From the NCBI RefSeq assembly GCF_000381085.1, contig NZ_KB905899.1, positions 1,364,001 to 1,428,000 on the forward strand: DNA of 64,000 nt, read 5' to 3'. Both the position numbers and the translations under genes were made by a program. The notes under the pieces were generated by a model that worked only from the letters and a program-made list of their open reading frames with translations, had not been told where the DNA came from and did not search any database. Origin of the DNA: Thiomicrorhabdus arctica DSM 13458. GTDB taxonomy: Bacteria; Pseudomonadota; Gammaproteobacteria; Thiomicrospirales; Thiomicrospiraceae. Below, one piece after another: positions 51,940 to 61,799 of this stretch; position 1 is the stretch's first letter, and each line of letters starts with the position of its first letter.

Positions 51940-53459
51940 TATCTCTTCTCCAAATACAATTCTACATATTGTTTTGCACTCGCTTCCCAGCCGAAATTTT
52001 GTACCATTCCGGTTTTTTGGATCGTTTGCCAGATACCTTTTTTAGTGAACAAGTGTAAGGCATGTAAAACGGTTGATTTTAAGGCTTGTCGACTCGGATC
52101 ATAGAATACAAAACCGGTTGCAACACCCTGCTTAATATGTTCTTCCGTGGCATTGACGACGGTGTCTGCCAGCCCACCTGTATGGAAAACAATCGGCGGC
52201 GTGCCATAGACCAAACTATACATTTGATTTAAACCGCAAGGTTCAAAACGGGAGGGCATTAGAAACATATCCGCCCCCGCTTCAACTCTATGCGCTAATG
52301 ATTCTGAATACCCCATAAAAGCCCAAATCCGGTTAGGATACTTCTGAGCTAACGCTTTCACCTGCACCTCATAGACCTTATCTCCCGCCCCTACAATGAC
52401 GAAATTAGCATGCGTCTGTTCAATGAGTTCCGGTAAAATCTCTAACACTAAGTCGATCCCTTTTTGCTCAACTAATCGTCCAACTAAACCAATTAAAGGT
52501 TTATCCAGGCAGTCCAACATTCGATCATTAGATCTTTTCTCGGTTTCACCGCGCAATCTACACAGGTCACTTAACAAGGATTTTTTATTGGCACGTTTTC
52601 CAGCAAGCCGTCCCTTTTGAGCCGAATAATGCACGGCAATTAGCGCATCCCTCTCAGGATTCCAAACCGTCTTATCTATGCCGTTGATAATACCGACTAA
52701 ACGACCTTCTGCCTGGCGTTTCTGTAACACACCTTCAAATCCATAAGCGAACTCTGGGTAACAAATTTCTTTGGCGTATGTAGGGCTGACCGTCGTCACT
52801 TGATCCGCTTTAATTAGGCCAGCTTTAAGCATCGAAAAATGTCCCCAAAACTCAACGCCCTCACTCTCCCAAAGTGCCCAAGGCAGCTTTAACTGTTCAA
52901 AAAGTGATCTCGGAAAATTCCCAGGATAAGCCATATTATGCACAGTGAACACCGTCTTAGGTCGCTGAGCCTCCAGACTCAATAAGGCAGGCACCAAACC
53001 AGTTTGCCAATCATTCGTATGTACGACATCGGGCTGCCATTTTAGTCCTAGACGGTTCATAGCCAATTCAGTAACGACTTTTGAAAACATCGCAAAGCGT
53101 TCGCCATTGTCCCACCAGTCAGAGCCATCAGCAGCCAAGTAGGGATTACCCGCTCGATCAAATAGATCTGGAATACTGACTAACCAAACTGGCACATCAA
53201 TTCCTGGGACTGCGCCAGCTTTCAACTGCAGAACCTTGGCAGTGAACTCACGACCACAACCTTGAACCGAAATTTCAGCCATTTTTTTAAGCATCACTCC
53301 GGGCGGCAGTTTATCCATAATTGCGCGATAAGCGGGCAAAACCAGACGTATTTTGTGCTTTAAAACGGCCAACGCATTCGGTAAGCTGCCAGAAACATCT
53401 GCCAAACCACCCGTTTTAATAAGTGGGTGGGCTTCAGATGTCGCAAAAAGTATTTTCAT
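51939..53459 (-). CDS. glgA: Glycogen synthase (ADP-glucose)
   Basis: GT5 enzyme that extends alpha-1,4-glucan from ADP-glucose. N-terminal Lys-Thr-Gly-Gly-Leu-Ala-Asp-Val (16-23) is the ADP-glucose-binding signature; Thr-Val-His-Asn-Met-Ala-Tyr-Pro-Gly and the C-terminal Pro-Ser-Arg-Phe-Glu-Pro-Cys-Gly-Leu-Asn-Gln and Gly-Gly-Leu-Ala-Asp-Thr-Val are also present. It is 506 residues, somewhat longer than E. coli GlgA (477), with extra residues in the middle (about 270-310). An 83-base gap with an inverted repeat separates it from glgB. Confidence 0.95.
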   Translation of the reverse strand: MKILFATSEAHPLIKTGGLADVSGSLPNALAVLKHKIRLVLPAYRAIMDKLPPGVMLKKMAEISVQGCGREFTAKVLQLKAGAVPGIDVPVWLVSIPDLFDRAGNPYLAADGSDWWDNGERFAMFSKVVTELAMNRLGLKWQPDVVHTNDWQTGLVPALLSLEAQRPKTVFTVHNMAYPGNFPRSLFEQLKLPWALWESEGVEFWGHFSMLKAGLIKADQVTTVSPTYAKEICYPEFAYGFEGVLQKRQAEGRLVGIINGIDKTVWNPERDALIAVHYSAQKGRLAGKRANKKSLLSDLCRLRGETEKRSNDRMLDCLDKPLIGLVGRLVEQKGIDLVLEILPELIEQTHANFVIVGAGDKVYEVQVKALAQKYPNRIWAFMGYSESLAHRVEAGADMFLMPSRFEPCGLNQMYSLVYGTPPIVFHTGGLADTVVNATEEHIKQGVATGFVFYDPSRQALKSTVLHALHLFTKKGIWQTIQKTGMVQNFGWEASAKQYVELYLEKR

Positions 53460-53494
53460 ACAGGGTTCCTAATGATTCTACTCATAAATTTCAG

Positions 53495-53513
53495 TTTGGA
53501 GAGCCTCTCCAAA
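53495..53513. promoter_or_regulatory. Perfect inverted repeat between glgB and glgA
   Basis: TTTGGAGAG-c-CTCTCCAAA, a 9-bp inverted repeat around one base, in the gap 36 bases before the glgA start. It could be an operator, or an mRNA hairpin setting different levels of GlgB and GlgA. Confidence 0.5.
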
Positions 53514-53542
53514 AACAACATCTGTTTTGCAAAGAGCAAGTT

Positions 53543-55813
53543 TTATTCGGCTGTTAACTTCAAGACAATGGCTGCCAACGGTGGCAGGGTCAATTCAGCA
53601 GAGTAGGCTTGATTCATCCAAGACTGGTTATCAGTGTGAATGAGGCCGCCATTCCCCATATTACCACCCCCAAAGACTTGTGCATCGGAATTTATCAACT
53701 CTATATAACGACCCGACTCGGGCAGACCAATACGGTAATTTTGGCGCGGCACCGGAGTAAAGTTAAAGATACAAACCACTTTTTCGTTATCTGTTTGGCG
53801 GACAAAGCTTAAGATGGATTGTTCATAATCGTGGCAATCAATCCATTCAAAACCGTGACGCTCAAATTCACATCCATATAAAGCTGAATGATTTTTATAC
53901 AGATGATTCAAGGCTTGGGTTAGAAGCTGTACCCCACGATTCAGCGGTTCATCACATAAATGCCAATCTAAAGCACGGGCTTCACTCCACTCGCTCCATT
54001 GTGCAAATTCACATCCCATAAACAATAACTTCTTACCGGGGTGTAATATTTGATAGGCCAGCAATAGGCGTAAATTGGCCGCCTTTTGCCAATCATCTCC
54101 TGGCATTTTAGCGATCAGAGAACCTTTCAGATGCACCACTTCGTCATGTGACAAGGGAAGCACAAAATTTTCAGAATAGGCATACATTTGACTAAATGTC
54201 AGTTGATTATGGTGATATGGACGAAAGATGGGTTTATTTTTAAAATAATCCAGCGTGTCGTTCATCCAGCCCATATTCCATTTCATGGAAAAACCTAACC
54301 CCCCCATCCAAGTTGGTCGCGAAACCATCGGCCAAGAGGTTGACTCTTCAGCCATCACCACCGCCCCCGGACACTGTGCATGCACTTGTTCATTAAGTGC
54401 TTGCACAAAGGCAATGGCCTCTAAATTTTCGCGGCCACCATGCTCATTGGGTACCCACTGACCCGCTTCACGGGCATAATCTAGATACAACATTGAGGCA
54501 ACCGCGTCAACGCGCAAACCATCAATATGCAGCTCTTTAAGCCAATACAGTGCGTTACTGATTAAAAAATTGCGGACTTCATTACGTCCTAAATTAAAGA
54601 TATAAGTGCCCCATTCAGTGTGTTCACCTTTACGTGGATCTTCATGTTCATAAAGCGCTGTACCATCAAAACGCCCTAAGGCAAACTCATCTTTGGGAAA
54701 ATGCGCAGGTACCCAGTCCAAAAACACGCCAATATGGTGTTGGTGACAGTAATCAACAAAATATCGCAAATCATCCGGGGAACCAAAACGGCTAGTAGGT
54801 GCAAAATATCCGGTGGTTTGATAGCCCCATGATTCATCTAAGGGGTGCTCGGAAATGGGTAATAATTCAATGTGGGTATAACCCATCCATTGAACATAGG
54901 CCACCATGCGGTGAGCGATTTCGCGATAGTTTAAAAAACCACCATCCTCAGCTCTTTGCCAGGAACCTAAATGCACTTCATAAATATTAATTGGTGATTT
55001 CTGCCAATCATATGTACTCAGCGATTCTAACCAGGCCTGGTCATTCCATTGGTACTTTGATTCATAAACGATACAGCCAGTCGCCGGACGATATTCCATC
55101 GCCATAGCGTAAGGATCGACTTTAGTAAAACTATCACCTGTTTGACGGTTACGAATTTCAAATTTATAGACATCCCCGGCTTGCAAACCCGGGATAAACA
55201 ACTCCCAAACCCCCGAGCCGCCATTGACACGCATTGGGTGACGCAGTCCATGCCAACCATTAAAATCACCGACCACTGAAACGCGCTCTGCCGACGGCGC
55301 CCAAACGGCAAACTGCACCCCTGAAATGCCATCTATTTTTTTAGGATGGGCTCCCAAGACATTGTATAGTTGCCAATGCTTGCCTTGTGCCAATAAGTGT
55401 AAATCCAACTCACCTAATTGTGGCTGAAAGGTGTACGGAGAGACCATCGAATGTTCAAAACCATCGGACTCTTTCCAATTGACCATATAGTGTTGGGCGA
55501 TTTGGTGTTTTTCTTTATCTGTCAGAAATGCGATAAATAAATCCGTATCCTCTACCCGTTGTAATTCAAATAGACCATCGATATTAGCGGATTCTGCAGT
55601 CGGCAACCAAGCCCTTACCGCCCATTCCACCGTTCTAGGAGTTTTAGCTGCTTTAGATGTTTGCGTCTTTAAAGTCTTGTTTTCTGATAAGAGCTGCAAA
55701 GCTGGCAGTGCATGACACCCTAAGATACCAAACACATCATGGTGACGCCCTTGTTGTAAGGCCTTGAGATCAGTCTGTAACCCCTTATCTAGGGCTTGCC
55801 AACGTATTTGCAT
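53543..55813 (-). CDS. glgB: 1,4-alpha-glucan branching enzyme
   Basis: GH13 enzyme forming alpha-1,6 branches in glycogen. An N-terminal N1-type extension (about 1-110) precedes a CBM48 domain (about 125-220, [17 protein letters not shown]). The catalytic barrel has Asp-Trp-Val-Pro-Ala-His-Phe-Pro, the nucleophile in [11 protein letters not shown] and the acid in Met-Ala-Glu-Glu-Ser-Thr, then His-Asp-Glu-Val. It is 756 residues. An exact palindrome copy lies in the CBM48-barrel linker, read as Asp-Gln-Ala-Trp. Confidence 0.96.
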   Translation of the reverse strand: MQIRWQALDKGLQTDLKALQQGRHHDVFGILGCHALPALQLLSENKTLKTQTSKAAKTPRTVEWAVRAWLPTAESANIDGLFELQRVEDTDLFIAFLTDKEKHQIAQHYMVNWKESDGFEHSMVSPYTFQPQLGELDLHLLAQGKHWQLYNVLGAHPKKIDGISGVQFAVWAPSAERVSVVGDFNGWHGLRHPMRVNGGSGVWELFIPGLQAGDVYKFEIRNRQTGDSFTKVDPYAMAMEYRPATGCIVYESKYQWNDQAWLESLSTYDWQKSPINIYEVHLGSWQRAEDGGFLNYREIAHRMVAYVQWMGYTHIELLPISEHPLDESWGYQTTGYFAPTSRFGSPDDLRYFVDYCHQHHIGVFLDWVPAHFPKDEFALGRFDGTALYEHEDPRKGEHTEWGTYIFNLGRNEVRNFLISNALYWLKELHIDGLRVDAVASMLYLDYAREAGQWVPNEHGGRENLEAIAFVQALNEQVHAQCPGAVVMAEESTSWPMVSRPTWMGGLGFSMKWNMGWMNDTLDYFKNKPIFRPYHHNQLTFSQMYAYSENFVLPLSHDEVVHLKGSLIAKMPGDDWQKAANLRLLLAYQILHPGKKLLFMGCEFAQWSEWSEARALDWHLCDEPLNRGVQLLTQALNHLYKNHSALYGCEFERHGFEWIDCHDYEQSILSFVRQTDNEKVVCIFNFTPVPRQNYRIGLPESGRYIELINSDAQVFGGGNMGNGGLIHTDNQSWMNQAYSAELTLPPLAAIVLKLTAE
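55030..55041. repeat. Palindrome ACCAGGCCTGGT, exact (in glgB)
   Basis: Exact 12-bp copy, read in the third possible frame (Asp-Gln-Ala-Trp). Confidence 0.95.
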
Positions 55814-55872
55814 ATTTTAATCAAACCTTATCTGAGAGCGATTGTTAATTTCATGCTTGGCAGCACCATTAT

Positions 55873-57264
55873 TTAAAGACGATCTGTCTGTTGCAATAAG
55901 ACCCGTAGATTATCTGCTAATACAGCTGACTCTGATGACCAGTCAAACTGCCAACGCCAATTGCCTTCTGCTGTGCCTGGAACATTCATTCGAGAACCAC
56001 TATCCAGCATTAAAAAATCCTGCATAGGCACTATGACACGCTGTGCGACGGTATTGAATGCCGCAGCGATTAGCAACCAAGGCATCCCTCCTGGTAAATG
56101 GGCTTGTTGGATCTGTTCAGCAGCCATGAATTGTAGCTGTTCCAATATCCAATTTTTGGTGCCCTCATCCAAGCTTTGAAACCACCCCAAAGTGGTGTCG
56201 TTATCATGGGTACCGGTATAAGTCACGGAGTTCTCAACCTGCTCATACAGTGAATGTGGGTTATCAGGCAAACCATTAAAGCCAAACTGCAGTACCGACA
56301 TGCCAGGTAGACCATAGCGCTCTTTTAAAGCAACGACTTCTGAGGTAATACTGCCCAAATCTTCTGCGATAATCGGTAAGTTTGGAAATTCTGACTTTAA
56401 CGAATTTAATAACGCAAGACCGGGCGCTTTCACCCATTGGCCATTGATAGCGGTCTCTTCAGTGACCTTGATCTCCCATGCGGCCTCTAACCCTCTAAAA
56501 TGGTCGATACGCAGCAAATCAAACTCGGTCAATGCCTGTGCAATCCGTTTATGCCACCAATTGAATCCATCTAGTTGCATCACGTCCCAGTTATAGTGCG
56601 GATTACCCCAACGCTGCCCGATTTCTGAGAAATAATCAGGTGGTACACCCGTGACCACAGTGGGATTGTGTTCTTCATCTAATTTAAACTGATCCGGATT
56701 CGCCCAAACGTCAGCACTGTCGAAGGCCACAAAAATAGGCATATCGCCAAAGAGTTGAATGCCTTTTTGATTCGCATCCATTTTAAACTGCTGCCAGATC
56801 TTGAATAAAACAAACTGCTGTCGCTTAAAAACGAGCAACTCATGTTGGTGGCGTACTGCAAAACGCTGTAAGGCCTCTTTTTCGTGCATTTTCAACTCGT
56901 GCGGCCAATCTCTCCATGAAGTTTTATTTTGATGATCTCTTATCACCATAAACAAAACATAATCTTCTAACCAATGAGGAGGATGAGTTAAATAATCGGC
57001 AAAGGACCTCTCACCGAACTGCTCAAATTGAATTAGCCAATTATCCGGCAACAGAGCGGGATTCAAAGCAAAAGCAGAAACGGCTTGATAAGGTGAAAGA
57101 TCTTCATGCGGTTGGGTCAATGGCAACATCTGCCAAATGGTCAACCCAGCACGGGCCATCCAATCCAAAAACAACCAGGCCTGCTCATTTAGTTGCCCTG
57201 GTTTACCGTCAGCATTAGGCAAAGAGGAGGGATGCAACAACACTCCAGCTTGTCTTTTATTCAC
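55873..57264 (-). CDS. malQ: 4-alpha-glucanotransferase (amylomaltase, GH77)
   Basis: Transfers glucan segments between maltodextrins, recycling short chains left by phosphorylase. It begins Arg-Gln-Ala-Gly-Val-Leu-Leu-His-Pro-Ser-Ser-Leu-Pro and has Trp-Gln-Met-Leu-Pro-Leu. The GH77 catalytic segments are Leu-Leu-Arg-Ile-Asp-His-Phe-Arg-Gly-Leu (nucleophile Asp), Ile-Ile-Ala-Glu-Asp-Leu-Gly (acid/base Glu), and Tyr-Thr-Gly-Thr-His-Asp-Asn-Asp-Thr (stabiliser Asp). At 463 residues it is a compact form (about 500 usual). It lies between glgB and the GH57 gene; a one-mismatch palindrome copy encodes Glu-Gln-Ala-Trp near its N terminus. Confidence 0.94.
   Translation of the reverse strand: MNKRQAGVLLHPSSLPNADGKPGQLNEQAWLFLDWMARAGLTIWQMLPLTQPHEDLSPYQAVSAFALNPALLPDNWLIQFEQFGERSFADYLTHPPHWLEDYVLFMVIRDHQNKTSWRDWPHELKMHEKEALQRFAVRHQHELLVFKRQQFVLFKIWQQFKMDANQKGIQLFGDMPIFVAFDSADVWANPDQFKLDEEHNPTVVTGVPPDYFSEIGQRWGNPHYNWDVMQLDGFNWWHKRIAQALTEFDLLRIDHFRGLEAAWEIKVTEETAINGQWVKAPGLALLNSLKSEFPNLPIIAEDLGSITSEVVALKERYGLPGMSVLQFGFNGLPDNPHSLYEQVENSVTYTGTHDNDTTLGWFQSLDEGTKNWILEQLQFMAAEQIQQAHLPGGMPWLLIAAAFNTVAQRVIVPMQDFLMLDSGSRMNVPGTAEGNWRWQFDWSSESAVLADNLRVLLQQTDRL
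57174..57185. repeat. Near-copy of the palindrome in malQ
   Basis: ACCAGGCCTGCT, one mismatch, encoding Glu-Gln-Ala-Trp. Confidence 0.65.
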
Positions 57265-57324
57265 TCAATCACCTCAATTTTAATTATTTAAAATTAAACA
57301 TGGCTAATCATGCCAAGCAGTCAT

Positions 57325-59043
57325 TTAATTACGGCGCATCGTTCCCGAATTTTCCATATCCCCACCGCCTTCAGAGATTGGGGTATCTAGGTTTTCAGGT
57401 GCAGTTCGTCTCAATATTTGGTAGAGGCGCGTTAAATGACGGCGATATAACTGATCAAAATCTTTCACACTGTCTGATGGGTTGTATTCTCCAAACCACC
57501 AGAACCAATCCGACCCTTCGCAAATGGCCAGTTGCTCGGTCGCTTGCTGAATCTCAATTTCTGACAACTCGTCTGAAGCCAAGACCAAATCATAGACCTG
57601 CTTAGCTTCTACCAAGAGATCCCAGGCTTTGTTTTTATCGGGCTCACCAATCCAGGTAGAAAACGAACCATAAACCCAACTACCAGATTTCAAAACAGGC
57701 AGGTGTCGAAGTTTAACCCCTTGTTGTAAAGCATCCTGAAAAGTCGTCATTTGTATCTGTGGATGTTCCGTTAACTTGCAGTACATACTGCTCAAAAAAT
57801 GATTGGCATTATCATGGTAATATTCCCAAGCATTTTCGCCATCCAATATCACCGTAACGACATGCTCTTTGACATCATCCCCTAGAAAATTCGCGATATT
57901 TTGCATATGTTGTGCAAAATCATTTGCGGCATCATCAGCGTTCCAATCTTTGTACTGGAAACCGATCATATCGGATAAACCATCATCCCGAAAGAAGATG
58001 GCGCAATTTTGTGAGGCATGTTGTAACGGTTGATATAAGGCTTTTTTACTATTTAAATCATGCTGATCAATATGCGATGCTTCACAAGAATGACGCCAAA
58101 CACCTTCACCCGAAGCGGTCCATTGAATGTCATATTCGTCCAACAAGCCCACAGCCGCACTACTGACAGCACCTTCTGACAACCAGACGCCTTTAGGACG
58201 ATTACCAAAATAGTGTTCAAAAACTTTCAAACCGTGTTGCATATGCCATTTAGCGCGTTCATAACCTCCAGGATATTCTTCATAAACGGGTACTGGTGCA
58301 GTAGGTAAAGCATCCCGCATACTCGCGAAATCAATTAACAATGGAACAATTGGATGTCCATATGGTGTCATCGAGAGTTCAATTTGATCAGACTCCATTA
58401 AAGCACGATAACGCGGAATAATGCTCGCCACCGCATCGGTCATGATTTCCATTAAGCAATGTTGATCGTCAATATTAAAGTTATTTTTTTTAGCCATCAA
58501 CTGATTCACTCTAGGATCTGTATGACGTAAACTCACCCCTATCCAAGCTAAATGATACCAAATCAATAAATCCGTAAAATATTGCGCATTCAAATAGCTG
58601 ATGCAGACGTTATCGAGACCAACAGGCGCACTGGCAGACTGTACCATCTCCACCAATTCACGAAAGTGTGGAAAGATATTGATCATGGTCGGCGCATAGG
58701 CACGTTGGCAAGCGATGATAATTTCTTCACGCCGTTCAGCTTCAGTTGGAATCGGTGTGACACCCGCCACCAGGTTTAACAAAGGGTCTTGCATCGATGC
58801 ACCGGTTTTTAACCAAGCCTGCATCTGCTGCGTGTAGTCATCCAGCTGTTCCAACAATACCGGTGCGAAATTCACCACGACTCTTGCCTCTGGGCAATTC
58901 TCCAAATGCCATGCCATGTCTGCATAATCTTTAATGGCATGTAAATACACCCATGGCAAACGGTAAAGACCATCCAGTCCATCTCGATAATGCGGTTGGT
59001 GCATATGCCAACATAACACGACTTTTAACTTTTTAGGTTTCAT
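57325..59043 (-). CDS. Glycoside hydrolase family 57 protein
   Basis: A GH57 enzyme of 572 residues: N-terminal motif His-Met-His-Gln-Pro-His-Tyr (13-19), the nucleophile motif Gly-Val-Trp-Leu-Ser-Glu-Gly-Ala-Val (about 268-276), and the acid motif Thr-Val-Ile-Leu-Asp-Gly-Glu-Asn-Ala-Trp-Glu-Tyr-Tyr (about 393-405). GH57 includes alpha-amylases, amylopullulanases, 4-alpha-glucanotransferases and branching enzymes. In a glycogen operon it is likely a debranching or maltodextrin-processing enzyme; no glgX-type GH13 debranching gene is seen here, so it may replace it. The exact activity is undetermined. It contains a T8 run (A on the coding strand) near 58482. Confidence 0.85.
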   Translation of the reverse strand: MKPKKLKVVLCWHMHQPHYRDGLDGLYRLPWVYLHAIKDYADMAWHLENCPEARVVVNFAPVLLEQLDDYTQQMQAWLKTGASMQDPLLNLVAGVTPIPTEAERREEIIIACQRAYAPTMINIFPHFRELVEMVQSASAPVGLDNVCISYLNAQYFTDLLIWYHLAWIGVSLRHTDPRVNQLMAKKNNFNIDDQHCLMEIMTDAVASIIPRYRALMESDQIELSMTPYGHPIVPLLIDFASMRDALPTAPVPVYEEYPGGYERAKWHMQHGLKVFEHYFGNRPKGVWLSEGAVSSAAVGLLDEYDIQWTASGEGVWRHSCEASHIDQHDLNSKKALYQPLQHASQNCAIFFRDDGLSDMIGFQYKDWNADDAANDFAQHMQNIANFLGDDVKEHVVTVILDGENAWEYYHDNANHFLSSMYCKLTEHPQIQMTTFQDALQQGVKLRHLPVLKSGSWVYGSFSTWIGEPDKNKAWDLLVEAKQVYDLVLASDELSEIEIQQATEQLAICEGSDWFWWFGEYNPSDSVKDFDQLYRRHLTRLYQILRRTAPENLDTPISEGGGDMENSGTMRRN

Positions 59044-59100
59044 GGTTCGGCTCTGTTTTGATAGTGATAAATTTAGTTAAAGATAAGTAACATCAATAAA

Positions 59101-60369
59101 TTATCGTAATGCATGGAGTTTTTGACCAAGCATTTCAGGCGTGACTAAAACAATCCCACTCTCTACTTCAACATAAAAACGTTTTGCATCTTCTATTGGG
59201 TCTTCTCCAATAATGGTCTCGGGCGGAATCACCGTACCCTTGTCAATAATGGCATTTTGGATACGACAATTTTGACCGACCTCCACGCGTGGCAGTAGGA
59301 CTGAATCCTTAATTAAGGAGTAGCTATGCACACGTGAGCCGCTGCCAATAATCGAACGTTTAATGCGTGCCCCTGAAATAATACATCCTCCCGCAACCAG
59401 TGAATCAATCGCCTCGCCACGTCGTCCCTCGTCATCAAATGTAAATTTGGCAGGCGCCATTTGTGCCTGATAAGTCCAAATTGGCCAATCGCGATTATAG
59501 AGATTTAATTCGGGTTCAATAGAGCATAGATCTAGATTTGCCTTCCAGTAAGACTCAAGTGTCCCAACATCTCTCCAGTAGATAGGTTTTTCCATTTCAT
59601 CGACAAACAGAAAAGCTTGAACTTTACATCCTTCAATAACCGAAGGAATAATGTCTTTACCAAAATCTCGAGTTGAATTTAGGTTGTCTCTGTCTTCAAT
59701 CAACTTTTGAAATAAAAAGTCAGCCGAAAAAACATAAATTCCCATGGATGCCAGGGCTTTATCAGGTTTGCCTGGCATGGCGTCCGGATCAGCAGGTTTC
59801 TCAGTAAACTTGGTGATTTTTAAGGTTTTATCTACCGACATAACTCCGAAGCCTCTCGCTTCCATGCGGGGCACTTCAATACAACCAATCGTCACATCGG
59901 CACCGGAATTAACATGCTCTAACAGCATTTTACTGTAATCCATCGAGTAGATATGATCCCCCCCTAACACCATGACATACTCAGGGGTGTGGCGACGCAT
60001 GATATCTAAGTTTTGATAGAGCGCATCTGCAGTGCCTAAATACCAATCTTTATCCACACGTTGTTGGGCGGGCATTAACTCCACAAATTCACCCACTTCG
60101 TAGCGCATAAAGCTCCATGCACGTTGGATATGACGAATCAAAGAGTGCGACTTGTATTGGGTCAATACCCCAATCTTTCGAAGACCTGAGTTCACGCAAT
60201 TGGATAATACAAAATCGATAATGCGATATTTGCCTCCGAAGGGCACGGCAGGTTTAGCTCGCCAGCGAGTTAAGTCTTGTAAACGACGTCCTTCTCCCCC
60301 CGCAAGCACTAACGCCAGAGTTTTGCGCGTTAAATCTGTAGTCGATTTTGTCTCACAATAGTGCTTCAC
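59101..60369 (-). CDS. glgC: Glucose-1-phosphate adenylyltransferase
   Basis: Makes ADP-glucose, the committed step of bacterial glycogen synthesis. Leu-Ala-Gly-Gly-Glu-Gly-Arg-Arg-Leu with Leu-Thr-x-x-Arg-Ala-Lys-Pro-Ala-Val-Pro-Phe-Gly-Gly-Lys-Tyr-Arg at the N terminus, Trp-Tyr-Leu-Gly-Thr-Ala-Asp-Ala and Gly-Gly-Asp-His-Ile-Tyr in the catalytic domain, Phe-Thr-Glu-Lys-Pro, and a C-terminal left-handed beta-helix are all evident. The N-terminal activator-site Lys lies near Arg-Lys-Thr-Leu, as in enterobacterial GlgC. It is 422 residues, normal, and lies 57 bases before the GH57 gene. Confidence 0.96.
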   Translation of the reverse strand: MKHYCETKSTTDLTRKTLALVLAGGEGRRLQDLTRWRAKPAVPFGGKYRIIDFVLSNCVNSGLRKIGVLTQYKSHSLIRHIQRAWSFMRYEVGEFVELMPAQQRVDKDWYLGTADALYQNLDIMRRHTPEYVMVLGGDHIYSMDYSKMLLEHVNSGADVTIGCIEVPRMEARGFGVMSVDKTLKITKFTEKPADPDAMPGKPDKALASMGIYVFSADFLFQKLIEDRDNLNSTRDFGKDIIPSVIEGCKVQAFLFVDEMEKPIYWRDVGTLESYWKANLDLCSIEPELNLYNRDWPIWTYQAQMAPAKFTFDDEGRRGEAIDSLVAGGCIISGARIKRSIIGSGSRVHSYSLIKDSVLLPRVEVGQNCRIQNAIIDKGTVIPPETIIGEDPIEDAKRFYVEVESGIVLVTPEMLGQKLHALR

Positions 60370-60502
60370 TCAATCATCCTCTCTGATCCCGGTTTATCAA
60401 TACTGGCAATTGATTATTAGTCGCGATTTGCGACAATCCACAAGCAAACCTTACCTTTTATTATTTATTGCCACTTATCACAGCTTAACTTTGCTTTGAT
60501 TC

Positions 60503-61744
60503 TTAACTTTTTTTACAAAAATGAACGCTTTGCTTATTTTCAGATAATAAAACCGCTTCCCACAACTGGTTTTGTAACATCGCCCCCTTTAATCCCAGGC
60601 TTTCATCTATGACCAAAAAGACCGGCATAGTTGCAACCACGGTTGACAGCCTACCCTTCTCTAAAAAAGCCTGTTTAAAACAGGGTTTTTGCATCCAAGG
60701 AAGAATTTTCGCCGCGATTCCACCCGCCAAATAAATCCCTTGTGGCGCATGCCAAATAAGGGCAACGGCACCCACAAAAGCACCATAAATTGTCACAAAT
60801 TCCGTTAAGGTCTTAATGGCAATTGGATCTCCTTGTTCTGCAGCGACACTTATTTGCGCAGCACTGATGCCTTTATCCACTAAATCAATATAGGGAGATT
60901 CAATCGTATCAGTAATAAGCGATATATGTGAGTTATTTTGCGTAGCTATTAAAGATTTTTTTTTAAACTTCAATGCTTGACTATGGCTTTTGGATGCATA
61001 GGAGACGGGACAATCAAATACTGTAAAGAAGTGATAAAGTGCTTCCAGACCCGGACCTGACAAAATTCTTTCATATGAAACATGCTGCCACCTTTGCCAT
61101 AACCAGGTAAGTAACAGCTGCTGAGTTTCCGAACTAGGCGCGAAGTCAAAGTGCCCACCTTCTGAACTCACTGGAATATATTTTTCTCCATCATAGAATA
61201 TCGGTGCGACACCTAATCCTGTCCCGGCACCAATCACTAATCGATTTCCAATTTCATCCGATTGTTCAGGAGGACGATAGAGCGCAATGACCTCGTCTTC
61301 GTTAAGGCATTCGACGCCGCGGGCGGCTGCATAAAAATCATTAATGAAATGAACCGATTGAATAGAGCAGATCTCCTCTATTTTTTGCGCATCGACGACC
61401 CAAGGCAAGTTGGTCAGTTGTACAATGCGTCCATTCACGGGGCCAGGCAACCCAAAACATGCTGACGGAATACTAACCCTATCTATTTCGATATCAATGC
61501 CCGAAAAGAATGACAAATTATCGGCGGAAAGCGCCTGAGAAAGAAACAGGTTGATAATAGATTCGAGTGAATCGAAATGGGCACAAAGATAGCTTTGCTT
61601 GAAGAGTTGGAGAGGTTTACACGATATAGAGTCTGTGTGCGATCTATTCGTGGAAAAAGAGAGATCCGTAGTGTGTTCTGGCTGTCTGCAACTTAATTGA
61701 AGAAGTGCTTTTGTGCCTCCAATATCACCTGCCAGAAATAACAT
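60503..61744 (-). CDS. glk: Glucokinase (E. coli Glk-type)
   Basis: Phosphorylates glucose, for example that released from glucan breakdown. It begins Phe-Leu-Ala-Gly-Asp-Ile-Gly-Gly-Thr-Lys (ATP-binding) and has Phe-Gly-Leu-Pro-Gly-Pro-Val, Leu-Thr-Asn-Leu-Pro-Trp-Val-Val-Asp, Phe-Ile-Asn-Asp-Phe-Tyr-Ala-Ala, Gly-Ala-Gly-Thr-Gly-Leu-Gly-Val-Ala, and a C-terminal Tyr-Leu-Ala-Gly-Gly-Ile-Ala. At 413 residues it is about 90 longer than E. coli Glk, mainly from a Ser/His-rich insert after residue 20 and a longer segment around 245-290 (Lys-Lys-Lys coded by an A9 run). The core residues are intact. Confidence 0.9.
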   Translation of the reverse strand: MLFLAGDIGGTKALLQLSCRQPEHTTDLSFSTNRSHTDSISCKPLQLFKQSYLCAHFDSLESIINLFLSQALSADNLSFFSGIDIEIDRVSIPSACFGLPGPVNGRIVQLTNLPWVVDAQKIEEICSIQSVHFINDFYAAARGVECLNEDEVIALYRPPEQSDEIGNRLVIGAGTGLGVAPIFYDGEKYIPVSSEGGHFDFAPSSETQQLLLTWLWQRWQHVSYERILSGPGLEALYHFFTVFDCPVSYASKSHSQALKFKKKSLIATQNNSHISLITDTIESPYIDLVDKGISAAQISVAAEQGDPIAIKTLTEFVTIYGAFVGAVALIWHAPQGIYLAGGIAAKILPWMQKPCFKQAFLEKGRLSTVVATMPVFLVIDESLGLKGAMLQNQLWEAVLLSENKQSVHFCKKS

Positions 61745-61799
61745 TTACGGCTCCCTGTAAACTTGCGGATTAATGGTGCGCCGGTAGTCGGCCTTTAAT

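Noticed and set aside
60420-60434. Short inverted repeat GTCGC/GCGAC between glk and glgC
   Set aside because: Only five base pairs, no T run and no extended symmetry; too weak to call.
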